43,965 bases of DNA. Origin: Candidatus Latescibacterota bacterium. GTDB taxonomy: Bacteria; Latescibacterota; Latescibacteria; Latescibacterales; Latescibacteraceae. Position 1 is the stretch's first letter. Every line of letters begins with the position of its first letter. The notes under the pieces are model-generated. The model was not told the origin of the DNA, did not search any database, and was given only the letters and a program-made list of their open reading frames with translations. The DNA lies in NCBI GenBank assembly GCA_016927495.1, contig JAFGMP010000191.1, forward strand, positions 1 through 43,965. The letters run 5' to 3'. This document shows, piece by piece, positions 33,302 to 41,417 of this stretch. The position numbers were made by a program, and so were the translations under genes.

Positions 33302-34792
33302 TTATTGTTCAGGTAAAGCATAGTGAAGTACTTTTTCTTCCGTTGCTTCATCACGGTTCAATGATATCATAATTTTCCCCTGACGCATGACAAGAATGCG
33401 GTCGGAGATACCGAGAATCTCGGGCAATTCGCTTGAAACCAGTATAATCCCTATTCCCTTCGATGCAAGCTTTAAAATGAGTTCGTATAGTTCGCTTTTG
33501 GCGCCGATATCGACACCGCGTGTCGGTTCATCGAGGAGCATCACCTTAACATGTTCCGATAACCACCGTGCAAGAATGACCTTTTGTTGGTTTCCCCCCG
33601 ACAAATTACATATGAGTTGTTTGAGTGACGGTGTTCTGATCGAAAGGTAATCGACAAAATGTTTGGCGTTTATTCGCTCTCTTTTTTCATCGATTAATCC
33701 AAATCGCGAAAACAGCCTTCGTACCGATAGATTTATATTTTCACTAACCGAACCTGATGGGATTATGCCCTCAAACTTCCTGTCCTCGGGGATGAAAACG
33801 AGTCCATGGCCGATTGCATCCGTTGGATTGTTTATAGTTACACCTTCACCGTGAATTTTAATATACTCCGTGTGGGATTTAACCGCGCCGTACAGACATT
33901 TAAGAAGTTCCGTTCTTCCGGCGCCGACAAGCCCGAAAATCCCGACGATTTCTCCCTGTGAAACCGTGATATCCGCCGGTGATTTTAAACCGGGGCCGGT
34001 TAACCCTTTAACCTCAAGCGCAGGGGCACCGTACTGACGTGGCGTATAATGATAAATATTCTCAATCGATCTGCCCACCATACGACGAACGAAGTAATCA
34101 TGATTCACGCTCGTTATATTCGTGCATGTTTCCACAACCTTGCCGTCCCGTAAAATAGTCACCGTATCGCACAATTCGAAAATTTCGTTGAGACGGTGTG
34201 AGACATAGAGGATAACATGCCCCTGTTTTTTCAGGTTTCTGATAATGGTAAAGAGGTTATTGATCTCTCTATCTGTCAGGCTGCTTGTTGGTTCGTCGAA
34301 TGCGATAAATTTTGCGTTACGGATGAGCGCTTTGGCAATTTCCACCATCTGACGCCGTGCAATGGGCAGCGAGCGTACATTTGCGTTAACGTCGATATCC
34401 TCGGCAAGTGATTCAAGAACGCTGTGAGCTTTTCCCTGTAACGCTGCTTTGTCAACCAGTCCGAAACGATTGGGTAAATGTCCGAGGAGGAGATTTTCGG
34501 CGACTGACATATCGGGAACGAGGTGCAATTCCTGATAAATAACTGCTATCCCTGATTGAATGGCGCTCTGTGCCGATGTAAATGCCTGTGCAGTACCATT
34601 CAGATAAAACATACCGGAACTTGGAATGTAAACTCCGGACAGAATCTTCAACAGCGTCGATTTACCTGCTCCGTTTTCGCCGATGATGCCGTGGATACTG
34701 CCTTCATTCGCTTTGAGGCATAATGTATCGAGCGCCCTTACGCCGGGAAACATTTTGCTGATGTTTTCAAATTCCAGATAAGCCCGTTCCAT
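33302..34792 (-). CDS. AraG-like double-domain sugar-type ABC ATPase
   Basis: The 496-residue protein has two ATPase domains. The first has Walker A GENGAGKST and Walker B FIAFDEPTSSL with a degenerate signature (SLPIARRQMVE). The second has the altered loop GLVGAGRTE, the signature NLSGGNQQK and Walker B MLLDEPTRGVD. This is the layout of AraG/RbsA/MglA-type ATPases. It lies between the AraF-like binding protein, 8 bases upstream, and the AraH-like permease. Confidence 0.93.
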   Translation of the reverse strand: MERAYLEFENISKMFPGVRALDTLCLKANEGSIHGIIGENGAGKSTLLKILSGVYIPSSGMFYLNGTAQAFTSAQSAIQSGIAVIYQELHLVPDMSVAENLLLGHLPNRFGLVDKAALQGKAHSVLESLAEDIDVNANVRSLPIARRQMVEIAKALIRNAKFIAFDEPTSSLTDREINNLFTIIRNLKKQGHVILYVSHRLNEIFELCDTVTILRDGKVVETCTNITSVNHDYFVRRMVGRSIENIYHYTPRQYGAPALEVKGLTGPGLKSPADITVSQGEIVGIFGLVGAGRTELLKCLYGAVKSHTEYIKIHGEGVTINNPTDAIGHGLVFIPEDRKFEGIIPSGSVSENINLSVRRLFSRFGLIDEKRERINAKHFVDYLSIRTPSLKQLICNLSGGNQQKVILARWLSEHVKVMLLDEPTRGVDIGAKSELYELILKLASKGIGIILVSSELPEILGISDRILVMRQGKIMISLNRDEATEEKVLHYALPEQ

Positions 34793-34800
34793 CTTTTGCC

Positions 34801-35802
34801 TTAATCGGTTAATCCCAATTCTTTCATGACCTCGTCGCGGGTTTCACGGGTGACTACCACGCCGGTAGTTTTAATTTCTTTCGGTGGTTCGATTCCGTCT
34901 TTGATCCATTTGTAAACATATTCGGTTGTCTCATAACCATGCCGGTAGGGATTCAGCAGGCATGTTGCAAAAAATCCTGTCGGCTCACTTTTTTCAAATT
35001 CGGATTTCGATACTCCGCCTCCGATACCGATTCCGATAATGGAATCAGGTTTAAATCCGCGGTTTTCAAGAGCACGGACCGCACCGAGAACACCCTCGTC
35101 ATTGACTGAGAACACAAGCCACCGTTTGACATAAGGATGTTGTGTCAATACAACATCCGCCGCATCGAAGGCACTGGGGACATCGCTGTGTTTCTGCGGC
35201 GCACGAAATATCCGGTCTGCCGGAATGCCCGATTCTATAAGTATCTCGATAGAGCCGTCAGTCCGTTCGCGGCAGGTATCGAGTTCATCAAATGTTACCG
35301 CCAGCGCCGCAGTATCGTTTATATCCCATCTACGAATTGAAAATTCTGCCATCAGCGCTATCCCGACCTCTTTCCCGATGCTTCTCGCAGAAATACCCAT
35401 GTACGGTACATCCATAAAAGTGCCATCATGATTCAGGAACTGGTCATCGACAGTGAATACCTTCAATCCGTACAATTTTGATTTCGCCATGATCGCCGGA
35501 CCGAGCCTTACATCAGGCGGGCAGATCACAAAGCCGCGGACTCCCTGCGCTGCAAGGTTGTCGATTGCCACAAGCGCTTTTTCACCGTCGGGAATTCCGA
35601 TTGTTACCAACTCGAATCCGTAATTGTCGGCGCATTTCCGGGCATACTTCCACTCATTCTGGAACCATGTTTGCTCGGGATTATTCACCAAAAAACCAAT
35701 TTTGACCGGTTTTTCACCCCGATCCCCGCAACTTGCAATAGCAGATAATACGATTATCAACACAATATATATTAACAAATACAGTTGTTTGTGTGGAATC
35801 AT
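34801..35802 (-). CDS. AraF-like sugar-type substrate-binding lipoprotein
   Basis: With the ATG at 35802, after TTGGGGA, the 333-residue protein starts with a lipoprotein signal ending SAIASC (C25). The mature part matches E. coli AraF closely: KIGFLVNNPEQTWFQNEWKY, PDGEKALVAIDNLAAQG, VDDQFLN and ELDTCRERTDGS. Comparing with E. coli AraF from memory, D90, R151 and N205 of the arabinose site are kept, while K10 is N, E14 is Q, N232 is G and D235 is V. The cargo is therefore unlikely to be plain L-arabinose. A longer frame to 35838 runs through a dispersed repeat and is rejected. Confidence 0.9.
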   Translation of the reverse strand: MIPHKQLYLLIYIVLIIVLSAIASCGDRGEKPVKIGFLVNNPEQTWFQNEWKYARKCADNYGFELVTIGIPDGEKALVAIDNLAAQGVRGFVICPPDVRLGPAIMAKSKLYGLKVFTVDDQFLNHDGTFMDVPYMGISARSIGKEVGIALMAEFSIRRWDINDTAALAVTFDELDTCRERTDGSIEILIESGIPADRIFRAPQKHSDVPSAFDAADVVLTQHPYVKRWLVFSVNDEGVLGAVRALENRGFKPDSIIGIGIGGGVSKSEFEKSEPTGFFATCLLNPYRHGYETTEYVYKWIKDGIEPPKEIKTTGVVVTRETRDEVMKELGLTD

Positions 35803-35814
35803 AGGTTCCCCAAG

Positions 35815-35841
35815 GGAAGTTTCAAGTTCAAAGTTCAAGGA
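35815..35841. repeat. AAGTTTCAAGTTCAAAG-type short repeat
   Basis: The stretch GGAAGTTTCAAGTTCAAAGT contains three near-copies of AAGTTCAA in a row. A related stretch (AAAGTTACGAGTTCAAAG) lies near 19788-19803. Both are between genes and look like dispersed non-coding repeats. Confidence 0.55.
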
Positions 35842-35876
35842 TTATAGTTCAGAAATCATTGCTTCTGCTCATTAAT

Positions 35877-37295
35877 TTACAGAGTTTTCCGGGCACTGTC
35901 GAGTATCTTGTCAAATTCACGATCTTCATTTTCGCTAAGTGGACATGGTTTATACGAAGCCAAGAGTTCTTCAACTCGCTCTTTCACGTTTTGATCCACA
36001 GAATGCCTGCCGAGTTTTTCCCATGTTGGCCAGTAGTTTCTGTCGAGAAGTGTTGGCATCCAGATTTCCTCACGGAAATGTCTGACCGTATGTTCTTCGG
36101 CAATGAAAACTCCACCCGGGCCAACCTTATCGATGACATCGAGCGCAAGCGTTTCGTCGTCGACAGTAAAAGATCGCATTATCCGTTCAATATATTCGAT
36201 GACTTCATGTTGGAAAACAAGCATGCCGAGGCTCGATGCCTGATCGACACCGGCAATCCCCAGATGCCCGAAAATATCGGCGCCTGAGAGAGCGCCCATC
36301 AGCAGTGTCGAGCCTATTTCAAGACCGGCCTGGGCATCTACACATTTGCTGTCGGTCAATCCCACATTGATGTATACCGGCAGGTCATAATATTTACCCA
36401 TTTCAGTCATGGCTATGGCCATTAATCCCTGTTCCGGGCCTGCGAAAATCATTTGAGTTGTACGCATATCGAATGCATGAGGTATACCGCCGAAACAAAC
36501 CGGTGTACCAGGGTGGATGAGCTGAGTAACACAGATTCCCGCGAGTATCTCGGCAGTTTCCTGGGCAATTGTGCCTGCAAGCGTACCGGGTGCACTCATG
36601 CCGACCTGCGCCATAGGTCCTACAGGCACCGGAAGCGGAACTCTGCAGGTCTCAAACAAAAGATCGATTCCATCCTTCGGAAACCGCAGCGGACTGATTG
36701 GTTCGAGAAAGGGATATGTAGGTGGATACAGCGCGAGATTTTCTTTTGTACCATTCAACACGGTGAAAAGTTCGATGATGAACGCTGCGCTTGGACGGTC
36801 AAAAAACCAGAATGTTACCGGTTTTGTTGTTGTGCGAAGCAGCCTGGCCGCAACCTCGACACACCTGTATGATATATCTACCTCATGTGGATCCGCCATC
36901 GCGCCCACAATGTTAAGCTGTGGTAATACATCACCGAGTCTGGCAGCCTGCTCAACATCATCGAACGTGGCAAAGCGCCGGTTACCATGATTGTCAATCC
37001 AGTGAGCTTCACCGGCAATCGAATTATAATTGCGCTTTCCGGCGCCAAACGATGCTTTCTGATTTCTATCGCGGCCGTACAGAGTAAACTTTTTCCCTGA
37101 GGTTTTGAGGCATTCATCGACCAGCTTTGAGGGGATTTTTATCCGTCCTGATGTGCTGTCAACCTCTGCACCGGCGTTATAGAACAGTTTCAGCATTTCC
37201 TGATGAGGGATTTCCACACCGGTACGCCAAAGGATATTTCTGGCCGCTTCGTCGATTAGCGATACACCATTTTTGCCGAGAACTGTAAGATTCAT
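35877..37295 (-). CDS. MttB-superfamily methyltransferase (non-pyrrolysine type)
   Basis: The 472-residue protein belongs to the trimethylamine/quaternary-amine methyltransferase (MttB) superfamily: IDEAARNILWRTGVEIPHQE at the start, VAARLLRTTTKPVTFWF, GPMAQVGMSAPGTLAGTIAQ and a full-length barrel through GPGGVFIAEEHTVRHFREE. The frame is complete without an in-frame TAG, so it is of the non-pyrrolysine kind, members of which demethylate glycine betaine, proline betaine or carnitine with a corrinoid partner. No corrinoid protein or MtxA-type partner is in the window. It is the first gene of the operon with the AraF/G/H-like transporter and the HemL-like gene. Confidence 0.88.
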   Translation of the reverse strand: MNLTVLGKNGVSLIDEAARNILWRTGVEIPHQEMLKLFYNAGAEVDSTSGRIKIPSKLVDECLKTSGKKFTLYGRDRNQKASFGAGKRNYNSIAGEAHWIDNHGNRRFATFDDVEQAARLGDVLPQLNIVGAMADPHEVDISYRCVEVAARLLRTTTKPVTFWFFDRPSAAFIIELFTVLNGTKENLALYPPTYPFLEPISPLRFPKDGIDLLFETCRVPLPVPVGPMAQVGMSAPGTLAGTIAQETAEILAGICVTQLIHPGTPVCFGGIPHAFDMRTTQMIFAGPEQGLMAIAMTEMGKYYDLPVYINVGLTDSKCVDAQAGLEIGSTLLMGALSGADIFGHLGIAGVDQASSLGMLVFQHEVIEYIERIMRSFTVDDETLALDVIDKVGPGGVFIAEEHTVRHFREEIWMPTLLDRNYWPTWEKLGRHSVDQNVKERVEELLASYKPCPLSENEDREFDKILDSARKTL

Positions 37296-37401
37296 TGTTT
37301 TCTACTTTTGGGAAAAGTTTTTCATGGTTAAATATGAAAACAGACTATTCATAAATCATTTTTCTAATGATGAAATTCGCTATCATTATTAAATATATCT
37401 G

Positions 37402-37469
37402 GTCATTCTGAACGAAGTGAAGAATCTCGGTTTTATTTTTTTGAGACTCTTCGCTACACTCAGAGTGAC
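37402..37469. repeat. Inverted repeat GTCATTCTGAACGAAGTGAAG...
   Basis: GTCATTCTGAACGAAGTGAA (continuing to 37428) pairs with a matching arm at 37443-37469, ending CTCAGAGTGAC; 21 of 27 positions are complementary, several mismatches being G-T pairs. The loop is T-rich. It is a familiar kind of dispersed bacterial repeat. It lies about 110 bases before the MttB-family gene start. Confidence 0.75.
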
Positions 37470-37580
37470 AATTTATGTATTAATGAATCCTAATTATTCA
37501 CTTAAAACCATTCATATCTGAACAATAATGAAAAAGAAATTTTTTGTGAATTCCAAGAACTTTCAACCAAAAAGCAAACA

Positions 37581-37612
37581 AATAAAAAAGGGGGCCATAT
37601 TATTGGCTCCCC
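37581..37612 (-). terminator. Terminator of the glycine-rich protein gene
   Basis: GGGGGCCA (37590-37597) pairs with TGGCTCCCC (37604-37612) with one bulge, around TATTAT. On the minus strand it is followed by a T-rich run. It lies about 20 bases after the stop of the glycine-rich protein gene. Confidence 0.75.
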
Positions 37613-37634
37613 TGAATGTTACTGAAAATGTTAT

Positions 37635-38006
37635 TTATTTTCTGCCGCCGCCTTTGCCGCTGCCGCCGCTGCGTTTCTGGCTTCCGGTTCCATTGCATGT
37701 CCCCGGACCATAAGCGCCACCCGCCTTGCTTCCGTCTCTCAGACGCTGTTGGGTTTTTGGTTGTGTCCCGTCAGCAACTCCGCTGCCCTTGCCGTAAGAT
37801 TTTCCGCTCTGTCCTTTGCCCTGCTGCAGACCCTGTCCCTGACCTCCGGTCGCATATGTATCACATACACCGTCACCGTTCTCATCAATAAATGTGTCGG
37901 GAACATTACCTTCAACGGGAACACCATCTTCGGCAAATACTCCGAGCGATACTAATGCCAATGCAAAGACTGCAAGTACCAGTGTGAGTTTGTTGAACCG
38001 TTTCAT
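37635..38006 (-). CDS. Secreted small glycine-rich protein with a Ca2+-loop-like motif
   Basis: The 123-residue protein starts at ATG 38006, right after a near-perfect AAGGAGGT site; a longer frame to 38087 is rejected for that reason. A signal peptide of about 25 residues (MKRFNKLTLVLAVFALALVS...) ends near FAED. The mature part has FIDENGDGVCD, which fits the loop pattern of EF-hand or dockerin calcium sites (D-x-N-x-D-G-x-x-D). A Gly/Gln/Ser/Lys-rich tail follows with GPGTCNGTGSQK. Similar short GDGTG-rich exported proteins occur in anaerobes, but I know of no function. It has its own terminator and is divergent from the DUF362 gene. Confidence 0.75.
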   Translation of the reverse strand: MKRFNKLTLVLAVFALALVSLGVFAEDGVPVEGNVPDTFIDENGDGVCDTYATGGQGQGLQQGKGQSGKSYGKGSGVADGTQPKTQQRLRDGSKAGGAYGPGTCNGTGSQKRSGGSGKGGGRK

Positions 38007-38162
38007 GACTAACCTCCTTGAAAAAAGATTTGGTTTAAAGTTTGTTTGATGCTTCCTGGCATATGTATAGAGCAACCGCTGTGCCAATTAATTTCATAAT
38101 TGTTATCTGGTTGAAAGAGAACGGGTTATGAAGGTGATAAGGAAGGTTAGTGACCGAGGATA

Positions 38163-38182
38163 ATTCGACAATATTGTCGAAT
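38163..38182. promoter_or_regulatory. Palindromic operator candidate 1 (20 bases, perfect)
   Basis: ATTCGACAATATTGTCGAAT is identical to its reverse complement. Its core TCGACA-N4-TGTCGA is repeated 91 bases away. It lies 157 bases before the start of the glycine-rich protein gene and about 270 bases before the DUF362 gene. Confidence 0.65.
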
Positions 38183-38255
38183 ATATGTGATTTGCTATTA
38201 TTAATTAACTATATAACTACAGAGCATTATAACTATAATATCAGTTTTGTCATTG

Positions 38256-38271
38256 TCGACAGTTTTGTCGA
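38256..38271. promoter_or_regulatory. Palindromic operator candidate 2 (TCGACA-GTTT-TGTCGA)
   Basis: This repeats the half-sites and four-base gap of candidate 1 exactly, with a different centre. Both are followed on the plus strand by AATAT. An extra TTTTGTCATT half-site lies just upstream. Confidence 0.65.
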
Positions 38272-38450
38272 ATATGCGCTTTATTTAAATAATTTTTGTG
38301 GTTTTTCTGTGCGCATTGAGTAAAATTTTAAAAAATTATTTTGAATATTATTTATTGTAAAAACCGGAAAATTATGTGATATATTCTAATAACGCAGCTA
38401 TAGATTAAAATTCAGTTCATTCCTGATTAAAAACTATCATGGAGGATATC

Positions 38451-40274
38451 ATGAGCAGGAAAAACAAAAACAAAGTAATTGCAGCGGTATGTGTTCTGAT
38501 ACTGTTTGCAGTTGTTCTCGATGTTTTCATAACGAGACGAAACACAAGTTTTTTATCATTGCCTGCAACTGACAGTTTCGCAGCACGTTCTGAGGATAAA
38601 GCAATTGTGGCCATTTCGACTTCTGAGGATAAAGAACTTGCGGCGCCCGTACCGCTCGATGCCGAGAAGCTTACCTACGATCAGATAGATGCCGTGGTTC
38701 GCAGGGCGCTCGACCTTGACACATCGAAAACCGGACTTGTCAATGTTATTAAACCTGAGGATTGGGTGATAGTCAAGCTAAACATGGTACATGCACCGGT
38801 TCGCGATGCCGACGGGAAACGTCAGAATGCCAATTTCTGGCGGCATGATTTCGAGCACTGGGGAGATGTTACCGATGCCCGTGTTGTAAAAAGTGTCGTC
38901 AATTACATGACCGAAAACATAAAGCCTAAACGTATTACGCTTGTCGAGGGATCGGCAACCTGGGCTGTTGCCGGAAAATATGGAAAAGGTCCCCAGTACG
39001 AGCAATCATTTGAAGATGACGGCTGGACTGTACATTGGAGAGAGTTCGATAATATCTGTTACAAGGAGATGTGCGAGGCGTTCTCCGGCGCCCAGAATCA
39101 TACGGTGGTGGATTACATCGATCTTAATGAGGATGAATACCGGTTTGTGCCTGTTCCGGGCGGGGCGTTCCAGTATGTCGATGCGAAATTCAGAGATGGT
39201 AAAAAATTCGGACGTCTGGCATTAATACCCGGTTCGGGAAAGATTCGGGAAGGATACTACATGCCGGAAACCATACTTCAGGCCGATAAGCTGGTCAACA
39301 TTCCCGCATTTAAAATGAATTCTGCAGGGGGCACGCTCCTTTTCAAAAATTATGTCGGGGCATTCGCATCCATTCCTTTTGGGGACGGCATTGCAAAAAG
39401 CCAGATGGATCGTTTTGGCTTCGCTCACGGCATGATCGACATTTACAGCTACAAACCTACCGATTACGGGATCATTGCCGGATTCTGGGCATCCGAAAAA
39501 GACTGGCCCTCTCATACCACGAATCTTCACCATAATGTGGTGATCGTTGGGGGTAATACACTTGCAACCGAGGCAACCGCATTACGGGTGATGGGAGTCA
39601 ATCCCTATGATGTAATATGGACCTATCTGGCGGAAGCGAAAGGATTCGGGCGTTTTGACGAGAAGGATATTTCTGTGGTCGGCCCTCCTGTTCGTGAAAT
39701 CAGGAGGAATTTTATCAAACATTCGTCATATCAGGGTATCGGATTTCAGAATTACCTCATGAACGGCCCGTACAAGGAAACCGACCTCGATAAAGATCTG
39801 CTGGGCAGTGAAGCAACTATCAAACCTGTTGACGGTGACACAACCAGCGGTAAACCGTGGTGGGTGTTCAAGCATCCGTTCGGATTTCCCGAGGCATATG
39901 TCAGCCTCAATGAAAACCTCGACGGGGATTTGACAAATACGATAACCTATGCCTATCTCTGCCTTGAATCGCCCAAAATTCAGGAGGGTATGTTCACTTT
40001 CGGGTTTGATGATGGCGCAAAGGTTTATTTGAACGGCAAGGTTATTTTCAGTGATGATGGGCCGAGGGAATACAAAATCCGTGAAGAGAAAATACCCATA
40101 ACCCTTGCGAGAGGGGAAAATCATCTGCTCATTAAGTTGAAAAATCGCTTTGGTGATGCAGGATTTGCTTCCTCCATCGAGGATGATTCGGAGTCACGAC
40201 TATTCGATCTCGAAGTTATTGTCCCAAAAGAACAAGGAATGGCATTGCCTGCTGTACAAACTGGTAAGATATAA
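38451..40274 (+). CDS. DUF362 protein with N-terminal membrane anchor and C-terminal PA14/beta-sandwich-like module
   Basis: The ATG at 38451 is chosen because GGAGG ends five bases before it. The 607-residue protein has a signal anchor (about residues 8-28) and then a DUF362 domain of about 60-440, with DWVIVKLNMV, DARVVKSVVNYMTE, TLVEGSATWAVAGKYGK and ILQADKLVNIPAFKMNS. The C-terminal 90 residues (GMFTFGFDDGAKVYLNGKVI onwards) look like a ligand-binding beta-sandwich of the PA14 or hydrolase-accessory type. DUF362 proteins are often iron-sulfur-associated, but no ferredoxin-type cysteine cluster is visible here. No function is known to me. It faces the glycine-rich protein gene across the operator region and is followed by a permease gene. 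Confidence 0.75.
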   Translation: MSRKNKNKVIAAVCVLILFAVVLDVFITRRNTSFLSLPATDSFAARSEDKAIVAISTSEDKELAAPVPLDAEKLTYDQIDAVVRRALDLDTSKTGLVNVIKPEDWVIVKLNMVHAPVRDADGKRQNANFWRHDFEHWGDVTDARVVKSVVNYMTENIKPKRITLVEGSATWAVAGKYGKGPQYEQSFEDDGWTVHWREFDNICYKEMCEAFSGAQNHTVVDYIDLNEDEYRFVPVPGGAFQYVDAKFRDGKKFGRLALIPGSGKIREGYYMPETILQADKLVNIPAFKMNSAGGTLLFKNYVGAFASIPFGDGIAKSQMDRFGFAHGMIDIYSYKPTDYGIIAGFWASEKDWPSHTTNLHHNVVIVGGNTLATEATALRVMGVNPYDVIWTYLAEAKGFGRFDEKDISVVGPPVREIRRNFIKHSSYQGIGFQNYLMNGPYKETDLDKDLLGSEATIKPVDGDTTSGKPWWVFKHPFGFPEAYVSLNENLDGDLTNTITYAYLCLESPKIQEGMFTFGFDDGAKVYLNGKVIFSDDGPREYKIREEKIPITLARGENHLLIKLKNRFGDAGFASSIEDDSESRLFDLEVIVPKEQGMALPAVQTGKI

Positions 40275-40299
40275 TAAATAATAATTTGGGTAAAACACA

Positions 40300-41385
40300 G
40301 TGTCGCTATTGTATGAAATACTCGATGTTTTTTATGGTCTGAATGTTGCTATCGAGGCACTGTTCCACGGAACATACACCGGAAAAGTAATAGCAAACAC
40401 ATGGTTTCTTTTCAGAGGATTGTGGTATTATGTTATTTTCGGTGCAACCGCTGCCGTACTGGTAACCCGCCTCATGTCGCACCGAAGAGTCAGAGATTTT
40501 CTCGCGCGCAAGGGAAGCGCTCCGATTTTCTTCGCAGCAGTTATCGGCATCCTTTCGCCGATGTGCACATTCGCAGCGATTCCCCTTGCGGGCGGATTGA
40601 TGGCAATCGGACTTCCCGTGCCTCCGCTTATGGCTTTCCTTATCGCATCACCGCTTATGAATCCGTCGCTCTTTATTGTTACCTGGGGAGTTATGGGCCC
40701 AGAAATGGCGATTGCGAGGACCTTATCGGCATTGCTGATGGCGCTTGCCGGCGGGTGGATAACCGAATGGGCTTTGTTAAGGGGATACACTCATTTTACC
40801 GATCCGGTGCGATCCGGTTTTTCGGCTGGGGGAACCCACCCGGTATGTATGATGAACAATCCTCAAAATTCAGCGAAAGATAACGTGTTTAATTATCTTA
40901 AGCTGTCGGCCAAAATGACTCTTTTCATCTCGAAATATTTTGTACTGGCATTGTTTCTTGCCGGAGCGGTACAGACATTTATCAGTCCGGAATGGATTGG
41001 CAGGCTTCTTGGCGGCAAGGGATTCAAATCGGTCCTTCTCGGTGGGCTTCTCGGCATTCCGCTCTATGTGTGCGGCGGCGGAACGGTCGCATTGATCGGT
41101 GTTCTGGTAAATATGGGGATGGGACAGGGGGCCGCGCTTGCCTTTTTTATCACAGGCCCCGCAACAAAAATATCGACCCTTGTATCGCTTAATGCTGTTC
41201 TGCGCAAAAAAGTTGCACTATTGTATCTTGCGGTAACATTGACCGGCGGGCTGATCTTTGGCTATGGGTACTCGAAAATTGCCCCGGAACTGACCCTTAA
41301 TGAAAAATATTACGGGAAAGTCGAGTCGAAAGAGGATGCCGTACTTTACAGACCCGGTATCGGTTCATCGGCACAGGATTACTAA
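40300..41385 (+). CDS. DUF318/ArsP-type permease
   Basis: The 361-residue protein has about eight to ten spans. The two half-repeats typical of DUF318/ArsP permeases are present: GILSPMCTFAAIPLAGGLMA near residue 82 and GIPLYVCGGGTVALIGVLV near 255, each followed by a span with a PL(M)NP or GPATK signature. ArsP exports organoarsenicals; other members have unknown substrates. Here only one cysteine stands in the first motif (SPMCTF, not the CxC of ArsP). The GTG start at 40300 lies 25 bases after the DUF362 gene, with a weak ribosome binding site. Confidence 0.8.
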   Translation: MSLLYEILDVFYGLNVAIEALFHGTYTGKVIANTWFLFRGLWYYVIFGATAAVLVTRLMSHRRVRDFLARKGSAPIFFAAVIGILSPMCTFAAIPLAGGLMAIGLPVPPLMAFLIASPLMNPSLFIVTWGVMGPEMAIARTLSALLMALAGGWITEWALLRGYTHFTDPVRSGFSAGGTHPVCMMNNPQNSAKDNVFNYLKLSAKMTLFISKYFVLALFLAGAVQTFISPEWIGRLLGGKGFKSVLLGGLLGIPLYVCGGGTVALIGVLVNMGMGQGAALAFFITGPATKISTLVSLNAVLRKKVALLYLAVTLTGGLIFGYGYSKIAPELTLNEKYYGKVESKEDAVLYRPGIGSSAQDY

Positions 41386-41417
41386 TATATATAATTTTAA
41401 TATTCAGGAGGATCATT

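Larger units (their letters stand above)
37296..37634. other. Spacer between the glycine-rich protein and MttB-family genes
   Basis: This stretch has no convincing gene. It holds the inverted repeat at 37402-37469 and the minus-strand terminator at 37581-37612. The A-rich sequence between them shows no clear promoter for the MttB operon, although one must lie here or within the repeat. Confidence 0.5.
38007..38450. promoter_or_regulatory. Divergent regulatory region with two matching palindromes
   Basis: This 444-base AT-rich spacer contains no gene. It carries the palindromes at 38163-38182 and 38256-38271 described separately. Several AT-rich -10-like hexamers exist near both ends, but none has a convincing -35 partner. 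Confidence 0.6.

Noticed and set aside
35877..37295. Pyrrolysine-containing trimethylamine methyltransferase.
   Set aside because: The frame is full length without an in-frame TAG codon.
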